A DNA stretch of 64,000 nt from Flexithrix dorotheae DSM 6795 (GCF_000379765.1 NZ_KB903476.1:372204-436203), one strand, 5' to 3'; counted from the first letter of the stretch, positions 27,786-37,531 are shown. Program-made: numbers and translations. The notes: generated from the sequence alone by a model not told the origin.

Positions 27786-29045
27786 TTATGCTTTTTTTAA
27801 TTCCATTATGGTAATTTCCGGAGGCATTCCTATCCTACCCGGAAAGCCCAGATATCCAAACCCCCTATTCACGTATAAATATTGTTCTCCTTTTTGGTAC
27901 AAACCCGCCCATTGATCATACATATATTTTACCGGACTCCATTGAAACCCTCCCACTTCAATTCCAAACTGCATTCCGTGGGTATGACCAGCAAACATAA
28001 TATCAATATCGGGATATTGGGGTCTCACCTCTGCATCCCAATGGCTGGGATCGTGAGATAAAAGCAATTTCACTGGCACATCTTCCGTTCCCAGGCAAGC
28101 TTCTTTCATTTTTCCATGCTTAGGGAATCTGGCTTTTGCCCCCCAATTCTCAATGCCTATAATGGCAAGTTTATCTCCATTTCTATCTAAAATTTTGTTT
28201 TCATTCATCAATAAATTCCAACCCATTATCCCATGAGAAGCTTTCAGGTTTTCCAGGTTTTTAATTTTGGCCTGGGGTGATTCCCACCTTACATAATCAC
28301 CGTAATCATGGTTACCTAATACTGAATAAACTCCCAACGGTGCAGTAACCTTTCCGAAAATATCAATATAGTCTTTTACTTCAGAGGCTTTATTATTCAC
28401 TAAATCACCGGTAAAAAAGATGATATCCGGTTTCTGATTTAATATCATTTCCACACCTCCCTTCACCGCTGTTTTATTGAAAAAACTTCCAGAATGTATA
28501 TCAGAAATTTGTGCAATTTTAATTCCATCGAAAGAAGATGGCAGGTTGGGAAGGTTTACGGTTTGCTTCCTCACCCGATAATCATGTGCACCGGAAATAA
28601 TTCCATAAGTCATTCCCACCACAGGAACTGACGACACAATTAAACCCGTTTTTGCCAGAAATTCTGATCGGGAAATTCCATTAGTGACTTCTGGTAAACT
28701 TTCCTTTGTTTCTTTTGATCCAATACTACTGATTATCCATTGACCCAGGCGAATCAAATCATCAATCAGTAAGAAGAAAACCATGAAAACTTTAGAGAAA
28801 TAATTCATAAAAATCCCCACCATGATAAATGTTCTTACATTCTTGCCAACCCACTCGGGACTGAGAAAATGATAAGTAAAAAATGCGCCTAAAGTAATTA
28901 CTGTAATTGACCAGTAGATATAATTAATGATCTTTTTATTGGAATCTGAAAGATCTTGCGCAACAGTTTTTATTCCCTGAAAAACATAATAGTCGATCGC
29001 CACAAAGAGAAGCGCTACTATCCCCAAAAACACAATTTTTGACAT
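27786..29045 (-). CDS. membrane-anchored metallophosphoesterase
   Basis: A 419-residue protein. Several membrane helices occupy about residues 1-115 (FLGIVALLFVAIDYYVFQGI and others), followed by a calcineurin-like phosphoesterase domain (about 150-415). The metal-binding motifs are all present: IAQISDIHSGSFF, FFTGDLVNNK, VLGNHDYGD, LLSHDP and FAGHTHGMQFG. The YaeI/YkoQ class cleaves phosphodiester or pyrophosphate bonds in lipids such as UDP-diacylglucosamine, but this specificity cannot be assigned. It lies 137 bases after nadD in the same direction and is likely a separate unit or a distal operon member. Confidence 0.9.
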   Translation of the reverse strand: MSKIVFLGIVALLFVAIDYYVFQGIKTVAQDLSDSNKKIINYIYWSITVITLGAFFTYHFLSPEWVGKNVRTFIMVGIFMNYFSKVFMVFFLLIDDLIRLGQWIISSIGSKETKESLPEVTNGISRSEFLAKTGLIVSSVPVVGMTYGIISGAHDYRVRKQTVNLPNLPSSFDGIKIAQISDIHSGSFFNKTAVKGGVEMILNQKPDIIFFTGDLVNNKASEVKDYIDIFGKVTAPLGVYSVLGNHDYGDYVRWESPQAKIKNLENLKASHGIMGWNLLMNENKILDRNGDKLAIIGIENWGAKARFPKHGKMKEACLGTEDVPVKLLLSHDPSHWDAEVRPQYPDIDIMFAGHTHGMQFGIEVGGFQWSPVKYMYDQWAGLYQKGEQYLYVNRGFGYLGFPGRIGMPPEITIMELKKA

Positions 29046-29182
29046 ACTTATTTAATTGATTTAGATAAGGCAACCTGATTTTTTCAAATTTTAAAAGCAA
29101 ATATTAAAACACTTTTCACGGTCAAAAGTTCTGCCTGGTTGTAATTCTTATATCAGCGGTAAATTTTCAATCTTAATTGCAG

Positions 29183-29758
29183 CTACTCCTGAAAAAATTT
29201 TTTTAGTTTGATAAGAGCTTCCACATCTTCGTGCACCAGATATTTCACCGATTTATTTTCCCTGATCATCCTCCTAATAAAAGTGGCGGAAATATCAATT
29301 TGAGGGGCATCAAAAAATTGGACATTTGGATGATCTTCCAAACCTGAAACTTCCGCATTCATTCTGGGATAAACCAGTAAGCCATAATGCTGCAAGATCA
29401 TTTCAGCATTTTTCCATTTTGGAAAATTTTTCAAATTATCTTCTCCAATGATAAGCTTGAAATCATGTTTAGGGTATTTATCAGTAAGATAGGTGAGCGT
29501 ATCTATAGTATAACTTGGTTTTGGCATCCCAAACTCTATATCCGTAACATTCATTTTAGGATTATCAGCAATCGCCTGCCTCACCATAATCAGGCGGTCC
29601 TGTTCATGTAATAGGTTACTGCTTTTTTTGAATGGATTTTGAGGAGAAACAACAAACCAAACCTGATCGAGATTTGCATACTCAACTACAGAATTAGCTA
29701 TTATTAAATGTCCTATATGAATAGGGTTAAAAGACCCAAAAAATAATCCTATTTTCAT
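29183..29758 (-). CDS. nadD: nicotinate-nucleotide adenylyltransferase
   Basis: A 191-residue enzyme that joins AMP to nicotinate mononucleotide in NAD synthesis. The nucleotidyltransferase motifs are clear: GLFFGSFNPIHIGHLIIANS at the N-terminus, FKLIIGEDNLKNFPKWKNAE in the centre and ISATFIRRMIRENKSVKYLV near the C-terminus (the ISxTxxR motif). The length is normal. It sits 127 bases after gmk, in a string with a sigma/anti-sigma pair. Confidence 0.95.
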   Translation of the reverse strand: MKIGLFFGSFNPIHIGHLIIANSVVEYANLDQVWFVVSPQNPFKKSSNLLHEQDRLIMVRQAIADNPKMNVTDIEFGMPKPSYTIDTLTYLTDKYPKHDFKLIIGEDNLKNFPKWKNAEMILQHYGLLVYPRMNAEVSGLEDHPNVQFFDAPQIDISATFIRRMIRENKSVKYLVHEDVEALIKLKKFFQE

Positions 29759-29885
29759 TTAGTGAATTTTCCCGGTTGATTAAAATTTTTTTGGAAACTA
29801 CCTGCAAATGCCCACCTTCATCCAAAATGATTAATCCATATGAGGGACAATTGAGCAACCTAAAAAAATCAAAGATGCAGAGAAC

Positions 29886-30455
29886 TTAAGATTCTAAAAA
29901 TTCATCTACCAGTTTTTGAGCATTTTCAAAAGCCAATTCCAGGGAATTGTTCACCAGTACTTTATCGAAATATTTTTCGAAACTCAACTCGTATTCGGCT
30001 TTATCTACCCTTTTCTTTAAGCTTTCTTCAGATTCAGTTTTCCTGAAAGTGAGCCTTTCAATTAAAACCTGGATACTTGGTGGTTTTACGAAAATAGCAA
30101 GCGCTTCATCTCCAAACGCCTTTTTTAAATTAAGGCCACCTTTTACATCCACATCTACAATTACATGCTTTCCTTCTTCCCAAATTCTTTCAATTTCCGC
30201 TCTAAGCGTGCCATAGTAAAGTCCATCATAAACCTCTTCATACTCTACGAATTCATTTCTGGCCAGTTTTTCCCTGAAATCATCAACAGTAAGGAAATAA
30301 TAATCGACTTTATCTGTTTCGTTGTGTCTTCTTTCTCTGGTAGTAGCAGAAATAGAAAAAGTCAGGCATTTATTATTGTCTAATAAATGCCTGACAATGG
30401 TTGTTTTTCCCGCCCCGGAAGGAGCGGAAAAAATCACAATTTTACCTTTACCCAT
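29886..30455 (-). CDS. gmk: guanylate kinase
   Basis: A 189-residue enzyme phosphorylating GMP to GDP. The P-loop FSAPSGAGKTTIVRHL is at residues 9-24, the GMP-binding segment includes ISATTRERRHNETDKVDYYF, and the lid motif is RLTFRKTESEESLKKRVDKA. The length is normal. It starts only 9 bases after the anti-sigma gene, so it is very probably co-transcribed with the sigma/anti-sigma pair. This ties GDP/GTP supply to that regulator, which is unusual. Confidence 0.97.
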   Translation of the reverse strand: MGKGKIVIFSAPSGAGKTTIVRHLLDNNKCLTFSISATTRERRHNETDKVDYYFLTVDDFREKLARNEFVEYEEVYDGLYYGTLRAEIERIWEEGKHVIVDVDVKGGLNLKKAFGDEALAIFVKPPSIQVLIERLTFRKTESEESLKKRVDKAEYELSFEKYFDKVLVNNSLELAFENAQKLVDEFLES

Positions 30456-30464
30456 CTCAATAAA

Positions 30465-30746
30465 TTAGGCCGTTTTTCCCAGTTTGGTTCTGATCTCGTT
30501 AGCCAGATCAACCGGTACAGTTACCTTTTCCTCCTCGATTTTTTTCTTTAAAAATTCAATAGTAGAAGATTCAATATTGTAGTAAGAAATGCAATCATTA
30601 CATTCCATATAATACTCATAGAACCTATCCTTGTGTTCTTTAGATGCTTCTCCATCTAAAATTAATTGAACAATTTCTACAAACTCTTTACAGAAACGTG
30701 AGCCACATCCCTGACCCTCTGATTTGGTAGAATTATCCTTTCCCAT
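30465..30746 (-). CDS. anti-sigma factor (zinc-finger-like)
   Basis: A 93-residue protein from the ATG at 30746 (a TTG six bases upstream would add two residues). The core GSRFCKEFVEIVQLILDGEA, then HKDRFYEYYMECNDC and a C-terminal helical region, matches the small zinc-finger anti-sigma proteins of Bacteroidota. The usual HxxxCxxC signature appears as YxxxCxxC: histidine is replaced by tyrosine, so metal binding may use other residues or be lost. There is no membrane segment, so it acts in the cytoplasm. It follows the sigma gene by 26 bases and precedes gmk by 9, which supports the pairing. Confidence 0.8.
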   Translation of the reverse strand: MGKDNSTKSEGQGCGSRFCKEFVEIVQLILDGEASKEHKDRFYEYYMECNDCISYYNIESSTIEFLKKKIEEEKVTVPVDLANEIRTKLGKTA

Positions 30747-30772
30747 GTGCAAAATAAGTTAAATTGATAGTT

Positions 30773-31378
30773 TTAATTATAACCCAGTGATTGTGCGTAT
30801 TTGTTCAGTTTTTCTTTAAGTAAATTCCGTGCTCTATGCAATCTGGACCTCACTGTTCCTATTGGAATATCCAATATCTTAGCCATCTCCTCGTAGGTAA
30901 AACCTTCAAGATCACATAAAATAATTACAATTCTAAAATCGACTCCCAGGGAATTTAATGCATTGGTAACTTCGTCACCAATTCTGTTTTGCATAGTCTC
31001 AGAACGCAAATCTATTGTAATATTTTGATCTGTGTTTTCTGAGTTGTAAAAAGTTTCTACTTCCTGGTAATCTACCTTAGCTGGTTGCTTGCTTTTCTTG
31101 CGGTAGTCGTTGATGAAGCTGTTCTTCAAAATCCTAAACAGCCAAGCTTTCGCATTTGTTCCTTTTTCAAAAGAACTTATGAATCTAAATGCTTTTAAGT
31201 AGGTATCCTGAACCAAATCTTTGGCATCTTCTTCATCAAATGTGAGCTTAAAGGCAAAATTATACATAGAGTCTATATGTGGCATAAACTCTGTGTCAAA
31301 AATTGCAACTTTTTCTCTTTCAGAATAATCTTTTTTCTTTGGGTCTATCATGGGTTGCGATACTATCATATAAGTCAT
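30773..31378 (-). CDS. ECF RNA polymerase sigma factor
   Basis: A 201-residue sigma-70 family protein of the extracytoplasmic-function class. Region 2 spans about 30-100 (FAFKLTFDEEDAKDLVQDTY then LKAFRF, and KAWLFRILKNSFINDYR). Region 4 spans about 140-195, with the DNA-binding helix YEEMAKILDIPIGTVRSRLH and RARNLLKEKL. Immediately downstream is its probable anti-sigma partner, then gmk and nadD. The first of several possible ATGs is used; ATGs at codons 4 and 10 are alternatives. The regulated stress is unknown. Confidence 0.93.
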   Translation of the reverse strand: MTYMIVSQPMIDPKKKDYSEREKVAIFDTEFMPHIDSMYNFAFKLTFDEEDAKDLVQDTYLKAFRFISSFEKGTNAKAWLFRILKNSFINDYRKKSKQPAKVDYQEVETFYNSENTDQNITIDLRSETMQNRIGDEVTNALNSLGVDFRIVIILCDLEGFTYEEMAKILDIPIGTVRSRLHRARNLLKEKLNKYAQSLGYN

Positions 31379-31544
31379 AACATTGGGAAATTAAAATTCT
31401 AACTCGGGCATAGATAAAGGAATTCGTTTTTTTTAAATGTCCTGTTAAGGACAAATTCCTTGATTTAACCTAAGTGCCTAACTAATAAGTAGATAAAAAA
31501 GTTAGAAACCCCTAAAGAAATGTACGACTACATATTTGATTCAG

Positions 31545-32531
31545 ATGTTAAAAAAAGTTATAATTAGTAGAACTGATAATTTGGGCGATGTCATTTTAAC
31601 CCTACCACTCACTGGATTTTTAAAGTTAAAATATCCTGAGTTAAAAATTTTATTTATAGGAAAAAAATATACTGAATCTGTAATTAACACCTGCCAAAAT
31701 GTGGACAGTTTTCTGGATAGAGAAAAAATAATAGATAAAGGGGAGCTTCCTGATGCTGATGCTATTATTTTTGTTTTCCCGGATAAAGAATTAGCTAAAA
31801 TTGCCAAAAAAAGCCACATAAAAATAAGAATTGGAACCAGTCACCGAATTTTTCACTGGTTATACTGTAACAAACTTGTTAATTTTTCCAGGAAAAAATC
31901 CCACTTACACGAAGCTCAATTGAACTTTAAACTATTGAAAGGTTTGAATCTTCACACAGAAGTTCAACAAAAAGACCTTGCCCAATATTATAATTTAAAA
32001 GCCAAACCACTGGGCAAACCGGAAATAGAAAATCTGATCAATTCCGATAAAATTAATCTTGTATTGCATCCGAAATCGAAAGGAAGTGCCAGAGAATGGC
32101 CCATGAAAAGCTACCAAAATCTGGCTGAACTTTTACCAAAAGAAAAATTCAATTTTTTTATATCAGGCACCAAAGAAGAAGGGCAAAAAATAAAAGATGA
32201 AAACACAGAGATTTTTAAACTGGAAAATGTGTTTGATGTCACAGGGAAGTTTTCTCTTAAAGAATTTATCAACTTTATCGATTTAACAAATGGCCTGATT
32301 GCCTGCAGTACTGGTCCACTACACATTGCCGCTGGTCTGGGTAAATTTGCTCTTGGGATTTATCCTTCCAACAGACCCATGCATCCGGGTAGATGGGCGC
32401 CCATAGGAGAAAAAGCAACATTTATTGAAGCAGATGAAGTAGTGGGAAAAGGGATGGAATCGGATGATGTAACTTTAATCACTCCGGAAATGGTAGCAAA
32501 AAAAATTATGGAATCCTTCAATTTTCACTGA
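31545..32531 (+). CDS. glycosyltransferase family 9 (heptosyltransferase-like)
   Basis: A 328-residue GT-B enzyme of the ADP-heptose:LPS heptosyltransferase family. I use the ATG at 31545, because the TTG at 31536 only adds three residues before the canonical start LKKVIISRTDNLGDVILTLP. The donor-binding C-terminal half shows LVLHPKSKGSAREWP and CSTGPLHIAAGLGKFALGIY. It probably transfers heptose or a related sugar in lipopolysaccharide core synthesis. No other LPS gene is adjacent. Its stop overlaps the convergent recO stop by 7 bases. Confidence 0.9.
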   Translation: MLKKVIISRTDNLGDVILTLPLTGFLKLKYPELKILFIGKKYTESVINTCQNVDSFLDREKIIDKGELPDADAIIFVFPDKELAKIAKKSHIKIRIGTSHRIFHWLYCNKLVNFSRKKSHLHEAQLNFKLLKGLNLHTEVQQKDLAQYYNLKAKPLGKPEIENLINSDKINLVLHPKSKGSAREWPMKSYQNLAELLPKEKFNFFISGTKEEGQKIKDENTEIFKLENVFDVTGKFSLKEFINFIDLTNGLIACSTGPLHIAAGLGKFALGIYPSNRPMHPGRWAPIGEKATFIEADEVVGKGMESDDVTLITPEMVAKKIMESFNFH

Positions 32532-33208
32532 TGAATTAATTCCCTTAATATTTCATGTGATTTTACTTCCTTAAAATTTTCGAAGTGAAATTGGTAAAAC
32601 CCAAGCAATTTGTCCAGAATAAGGTTCCTTGTTTTATAATTTGTGAGAATTTTACCCGTATAGGGCATCTGAAGCATTTGATCAATAATCTCACTACTCC
32701 CAAAGTGATCTGAGTGTTGTATTCTCTGGTGAGTAAGGTCGTGGTGGGTGTCAATGGTAAAACCGAGGTAGCGGGAAAGTTTTAGCATAAACTGCAAATG
32801 GAAATTCTCAAAGTCAGCTGGCAGATGGTCAAAAGTTTGTAAACTGGTTGACAAAAACTCGAATAATGCTGTATTTTTCTCTTCTTCTTTTAAAGTTTTG
32901 CTCAGCACCTCTGTAAGAAAAATAGAGATGGTAATTTTTTTAAAATCGAAAATAATGGACTGATAGGGATAATGAATCTTTGCTTCGGAAATTCTGTTAA
33001 TATCACGTCTTTCTTTATTATAAATTACCAGATCCAATAAAGTAAGTGGCTGATACAATGCTATTTTATTCACTTTCGATCGCTTACTCCTCACTCCATT
33101 AATGATATAGGATTTTAACCCAAATTCTTCCGTATAGATTCTGGCAATTATGGATGTTTCCTTATATTTCACAAAATTCAGGACTAAACCTCTTGTTTTA
33201 AAAAGCAT
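32525..33208 (-). CDS. recO: DNA repair protein RecO
   Basis: A 227-residue protein that loads RecA with RecR and anneals strands in gap repair. The N-terminal OB fold reads LFKTRGLVLNFVKYKETSII, ARIYTEEFGLKSYIINGVRS and QPLTLLDLVIYNKE. The C-terminal helical half resembles other Bacteroidota RecO proteins, which lack the zinc-binding cysteines; I see none here either. It is adjacent to the divergent helicase gene, but RecO is a housekeeping repair gene and the pairing may be fortuitous. Confidence 0.92.
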   Translation of the reverse strand: MLFKTRGLVLNFVKYKETSIIARIYTEEFGLKSYIINGVRSKRSKVNKIALYQPLTLLDLVIYNKERRDINRISEAKIHYPYQSIIFDFKKITISIFLTEVLSKTLKEEEKNTALFEFLSTSLQTFDHLPADFENFHLQFMLKLSRYLGFTIDTHHDLTHQRIQHSDHFGSSEIIDQMLQMPYTGKILTNYKTRNLILDKLLGFYQFHFENFKEVKSHEILRELIHQ

Positions 33209-33350
33209 TATTTTTCAAAAAAATGGGGGAACAAAAGAATTTTCCCAATTTCTTATTGGTATAAATTGCAAAACTAAATAATGTATAAATATCACCTTCT
33301 TTTTTCTAACTTATGGTAATTGGCCTGCTTTTTTCAAATAGTAAAATTCT

Positions 33351-33358
33351 TATATTTG
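33351..33358 (+). promoter_or_regulatory. possible -7 box upstream of the helicase gene
   Basis: TATATTTG matches TAnnTTTG, about 147 bases before the TTG start at 33505. The nearest TTG upstream is 28 bases away, outside the usual spacing. Confidence 0.25.
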
Positions 33359-33504
33359 TTTAAAGTCAAGGTGGATTTAACCTAATCATTTATACTTAGA
33401 AAAGGAGCTGAATCTTTTTACTGATGGAAATTGTCTTCCTTTCAAAATGAAGTTGTAGTTTTTATTTTAGTAAATCGAGTCCACCTTTTTAACATCCATA
33501 GAAA

Positions 33505-36500
33505 TTGCACGAAACACTCAAAATATATCAGAAAAGACTGACAAACCTAACTGCTAAAAACAGATCTCTGTTGCTGCTCAGGTTAATTAAAAGTCAGTTT
33601 ATTGATCTTCATGATTTTGATTTTCTGGATAACCGGCCCTCGTTCGATCTGATTGAAGACCTGATTTCTTCTAAAAAGAAAACAAAACTTTGTAGTACGA
33701 TTGACAGCCGTGATAAAGATTCCAATACCACCAGTCATCAGCTAAGGAATATTTTTCGTACCGATAAATTTATATTTGAGGAACGAGGAGCAAAAGATTT
33801 ATATGTTGGTTATCCCTTCGTGCATGGTAAAATGCTGGACGATTCTCTAATTCGTTGCCCTCTTTTATTTTTTCCGGTAGAATTAAAAATTGAAAACAAT
33901 TCCTGGGTAATTGCTATTAGAAAAGATGTGGGCGTGTCATTTAACAAAACCTTTCTACTGGCTTTTTCCCACTATAATCATGTGAATTTTGATGAAAGTT
34001 TTCTTGATTATGACTTTAACTACTCTGCCATTGACAGCCAGGACTTCCGAACCGAACTTTACAACCTCTTAAAGAATTCCCCCTTAGAACTAAATTTTAG
34101 CCAGAAAACTTTTGAAGATACACTCACCGCTTTCACTAATTATTCAAAGGCGGACTTTAAAAACCAGACTGAGACAGGTGAATTAATCCTAATGCAGGAG
34201 GCTGTATTGGGGATTTTCCCCGAAGCAGGTTCTTATCTCATGCCTGATTACGATTTCCTGATCAAATCCGAAAGGATAAAAGATCTGGAAGATTTCTTCC
34301 TTTCGGCTGATGAATTAAAAAATCAACCGATGGTTCACGATACCTTTGTGGGTAAGGCTTCACACGAAGAGGAGTTAATTACCCCATACCCTATTGATGC
34401 TTCCCAAGAAAAAGCCATTAAAGCGGTGAAAGGTGGAGAGTCTCTGGTTATTCAGGGTCCTCCGGGAAGCGGGAAATCCCAGCTGATTTGCAATTTAATT
34501 GTAGATCAGATTGCTAAGGGTAAAAATGTGTTGGTCGTTTGCCAAAAAAAGGCAGCCTTGGATGTAGTTTACCAGAGGTTGGGCCTGAAAAAGTTTGACG
34601 ATTTTGCTGCTTTAATTCACGATTTTAAAAATGACAGGAAATTAATTTATGAAAAAATTAACCGGCAAATCGAACTTTTAGAAAGATTCCAGACTGAAAA
34701 CAATAGTCTCGATACCATTTATCTGGAAAGAAACTTTCTGAAAGTAAGCCGAGAGATCGACCAAATAGTAGAGGAGCTTGACGAATTTAAATCGGCACTT
34801 TTTGATATTGCAGAATGCGGCATTTCCATAAAAGAATTATACCTCACCAGTGATATAAATTTCCCGACTATCAGTCTGAGAAGGGAATATCCCAACTTTC
34901 CTTTTTCCAATCATCATGAGGTGATGCGAAAAATTGATAATTATGCCACTTACTACAGTAAGCTGGATATTTCGAGTTATTTCTGGGCAAACAGGGTATC
35001 TTTCAAAGACTTTCAAATTGATGATCAACGATTGATCATTGAAAAAATCAATTCCATAAAACCTTATTTTGAGGAGGTGACTCAGCAGGTGGAGGAGATC
35101 ATTAGCATGAAACTGGAACTCGATGAATTTGACTGGATTCATCATAGAAAAGAGGATTTCCTGAAACTACTTGAAATATTAGAAGAACCAGTGGTGTTCA
35201 ACTATTTTAAAAATGATCTGAAGTATTCAAATACAGACTTTTTATGGTTAGCCAATATGAAAAAAAACACCCTCAATACTTTTGGGGTGGAAGGTATTGA
35301 GGCCACTGTTGACCGAAAAGAAATTGGAAATGTGCAGGGATTATTGCAGCGTGCCAAACAAGCTAACCGACAATGGTTTAGAAAAATAATATATAACCTG
35401 TTTTCAAAAGAAAAAGCAAAAGTTGATGAATTGATAAAAGCCAATGGGTTAGAAGATACCCGCAAGCCTATAAATACATTAATTATAAAACTGGACAACA
35501 GGATGAATCTCGAACATTATTTATCTTCATTGTCCGATTCCCCCTGGCTGATAGACATTCCTGAAAACAGAAATTTAGAAGAACTACAAAAATGGTTTGA
35601 TCTGCACCTGAAAGCTGTAAATGCCAAACAGATTTATAATTCTCTGAGAAATGGTATAAAATACCTTGAACTGGAAGAGGCAAGTTTCGATGAGATTTAT
35701 AAAAAAATTAACCGTTTGCTGAATATAGTTCAAAACCACCTTTTGGTAAAAGAAGACTGGTCCAGGTTTCTTTCTATAAAGCAAATAAATGGAATTCTAA
35801 ACGGAAGTATTCCCACAGATAAATTAATAGCATCCCTTGAGGAAGACTTCGATTCTTTATGCGAATTTGATAAACTCAAAGAAAATCTCAACTCTGATGA
35901 AAACCTGATTATAAATAGACTGCTGGAAGATTTCGGAAAACTGGAAAAGGGAAGATCAGCCAGTATTTATGACAATAGTATCCGAATTGCCTGGATAAAT
36001 CATATTGAGGCTAAATATCCTGTATTGCGTTCGGTTTCTTCCGAAAAGCTGGTGCAACTTGAAGAAAAGCTCAAAGAAAACATCAACATTAAAATTGACC
36101 TGAGTAGCGAAATTGCCCTATTAAAAGTGAGGGAAAGAACTTATAAAGAGGTGGAGTATAACCGTCTGAACAATATGGTAACTTATCGGGATTTGAAACA
36201 TCAGGTAAGTAAAAAGCGAAATATTTGGCCAATAAGAAAACTCATACAAAACTTTTCCCACGAATTACTAAACCTTGTTCCCTGCTGGATGGCCTCACCC
36301 GAATCGGTATCTGCCGTTTTCCCAATGGAGGAATTTTTTGATCTGGTAATTTTCGATGAAGCATCCCAGTGTTTTGCAGAAAGAGGTATTCCGGCCATGT
36401 ATCGGGGAAAACAAGTGGTGATTACCGGAGATGATAAGCAACTGGCCCCATATGACCTTTACCAACCCCGATGGGAAGAAGAAATGGATGGGGAAACCGC

Positions 36501-37473
36501 TCTGGAAGTAGATTCACTTTTGGATTTGGGCAAACAATATGTTCAGCAAATTCCCCTATTAGGCCATTATAGAAGTAAATCTTTAGATTTGATCGATTTT
36601 TCAAATCAGAATTTTTACCAGGGAGAATTAAGATTAATCCCGGATTATAATGAGTTTTTAAAGCAGGAATCTGCCATTTCCTACATCAAAATGGATGGGG
36701 TATGGGAGAATAACATAAATTTGGCAGAGGCCCAAAAAGTAGTGGAATTGATAAAAAGTTATGCTGAAAATAATGTAGAAAATATAGGTGTAATTACTTT
36801 CAATTTCAAACAACAGGAATTAATTCAGGATTTACTCGAGGAAGCTCAGGTAAATTATGGGAGCGAACTTTTTGTAAAAAACATTGAAAATGTACAGGGA
36901 GATGAAAGGGATATTATCATATTTTCGATTGGCTACGCCCCCTCTCCTACGGGAAAATTTAGACTTCAGTTTGGTAGCCTGAATCAGGAAAAAGGGGAAA
37001 ACAGACTTAATGTAGCCGTAACGAGGGCAAGAGAGAAAGTAATAATTGTGAGTAGTATATATCCTTCTCAACTAAAGGTGGATGATTTGAAAAATGAAGG
37101 TCCAAAACTTTTAAAAGATTATTTACAATATGCCTTAAATATTCATGAGGGGAAATACAGTCCGACAATCAAACCTGATGGGAACAATCGCTCCGAATGG
37201 TTTTTGAAGAATAAGATTCAGACTATTTTTGGCAATCTTTCACTTTCTTCAACCTTGCCATTTGCCGATCTTAATCTGGATAAATCGAATGAAATAAGAT
37301 TACTTCTTACTGATGATAATTACTATTTCCAAAGTATTTCCACTAAAGATGCTCACGGCTATTCCCAGATTACTTTAAGAGATAAAAACTGGACTTACCG
37401 AAGATTCTATAGTCGCCACTTTTGGAAAAACAAGGAAAACTTCCTTAGTGAAATGGAGAAGTATCTTGGGTAA
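33505..37473 (+). CDS. DUF4011-like superfamily 1 helicase, possible nuclease-fold C-terminus
   Basis: A 1322-residue protein. The start is TTG, since a stop codon lies two codons upstream. Residues 1-190 resemble DUF4011 (LTNLTAKNRSLLLLRLIK, EERGAKDLYVGYPFVHGK, CPLLFFPVELK). The SF1 (Upf1/Dna2-like) core has Walker A GPPGSGKSQ near 318, Walker B VIFDEASQC near 950, GDDKQLAP near 975, VQGDERDIIIFSIGYA near 1130 and LNVAVTRAREKVII near 1170. About 600 residues of coiled or helical insertion separate Walker A and B. The last 90 residues (FADLNLDKSNEIRLLLTDDN, then WTYRRFYSRHFWKN) recall the Vsr-like nuclease tail of this family but with uncertain catalytic residues. It is probably a DNA-processing or defence helicase. 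Confidence 0.85.
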   Translation: MHETLKIYQKRLTNLTAKNRSLLLLRLIKSQFIDLHDFDFLDNRPSFDLIEDLISSKKKTKLCSTIDSRDKDSNTTSHQLRNIFRTDKFIFEERGAKDLYVGYPFVHGKMLDDSLIRCPLLFFPVELKIENNSWVIAIRKDVGVSFNKTFLLAFSHYNHVNFDESFLDYDFNYSAIDSQDFRTELYNLLKNSPLELNFSQKTFEDTLTAFTNYSKADFKNQTETGELILMQEAVLGIFPEAGSYLMPDYDFLIKSERIKDLEDFFLSADELKNQPMVHDTFVGKASHEEELITPYPIDASQEKAIKAVKGGESLVIQGPPGSGKSQLICNLIVDQIAKGKNVLVVCQKKAALDVVYQRLGLKKFDDFAALIHDFKNDRKLIYEKINRQIELLERFQTENNSLDTIYLERNFLKVSREIDQIVEELDEFKSALFDIAECGISIKELYLTSDINFPTISLRREYPNFPFSNHHEVMRKIDNYATYYSKLDISSYFWANRVSFKDFQIDDQRLIIEKINSIKPYFEEVTQQVEEIISMKLELDEFDWIHHRKEDFLKLLEILEEPVVFNYFKNDLKYSNTDFLWLANMKKNTLNTFGVEGIEATVDRKEIGNVQGLLQRAKQANRQWFRKIIYNLFSKEKAKVDELIKANGLEDTRKPINTLIIKLDNRMNLEHYLSSLSDSPWLIDIPENRNLEELQKWFDLHLKAVNAKQIYNSLRNGIKYLELEEASFDEIYKKINRLLNIVQNHLLVKEDWSRFLSIKQINGILNGSIPTDKLIASLEEDFDSLCEFDKLKENLNSDENLIINRLLEDFGKLEKGRSASIYDNSIRIAWINHIEAKYPVLRSVSSEKLVQLEEKLKENINIKIDLSSEIALLKVRERTYKEVEYNRLNNMVTYRDLKHQVSKKRNIWPIRKLIQNFSHELLNLVPCWMASPESVSAVFPMEEFFDLVIFDEASQCFAERGIPAMYRGKQVVITGDDKQLAPYDLYQPRWEEEMDGETALEVDSLLDLGKQYVQQIPLLGHYRSKSLDLIDFSNQNFYQGELRLIPDYNEFLKQESAISYIKMDGVWENNINLAEAQKVVELIKSYAENNVENIGVITFNFKQQELIQDLLEEAQVNYGSELFVKNIENVQGDERDIIIFSIGYAPSPTGKFRLQFGSLNQEKGENRLNVAVTRAREKVIIVSSIYPSQLKVDDLKNEGPKLLKDYLQYALNIHEGKYSPTIKPDGNNRSEWFLKNKIQTIFGNLSLSSTLPFADLNLDKSNEIRLLLTDDNYYFQSISTKDAHGYSQITLRDKNWTYRRFYSRHFWKNKENFLSEMEKYLG

Positions 37474-37497
37474 TAGTTATTTTGTAGATTTGTGGAA

Positions 37498-37531
37498 ATA
37501 AAAAAGGCTGAAATGATTGTACATTTCAGCC
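37498..37531 (-). terminator. terminator of the sigma/fecR unit
   Basis: A perfect 10-bp stem GGCTGAAATG (37506-37515) with CATTTCAGCC (37522-37531) has a T-run on the minus strand (complement of 37500-37505). It lies 25 bases past the fecR stop. Confidence 0.75.

Noticed and set aside
30465-30752. anti-sigma start at TTG 30752
   Set aside because: The ATG at 30746 is six bases downstream and costs no conserved residue, so it is preferred.
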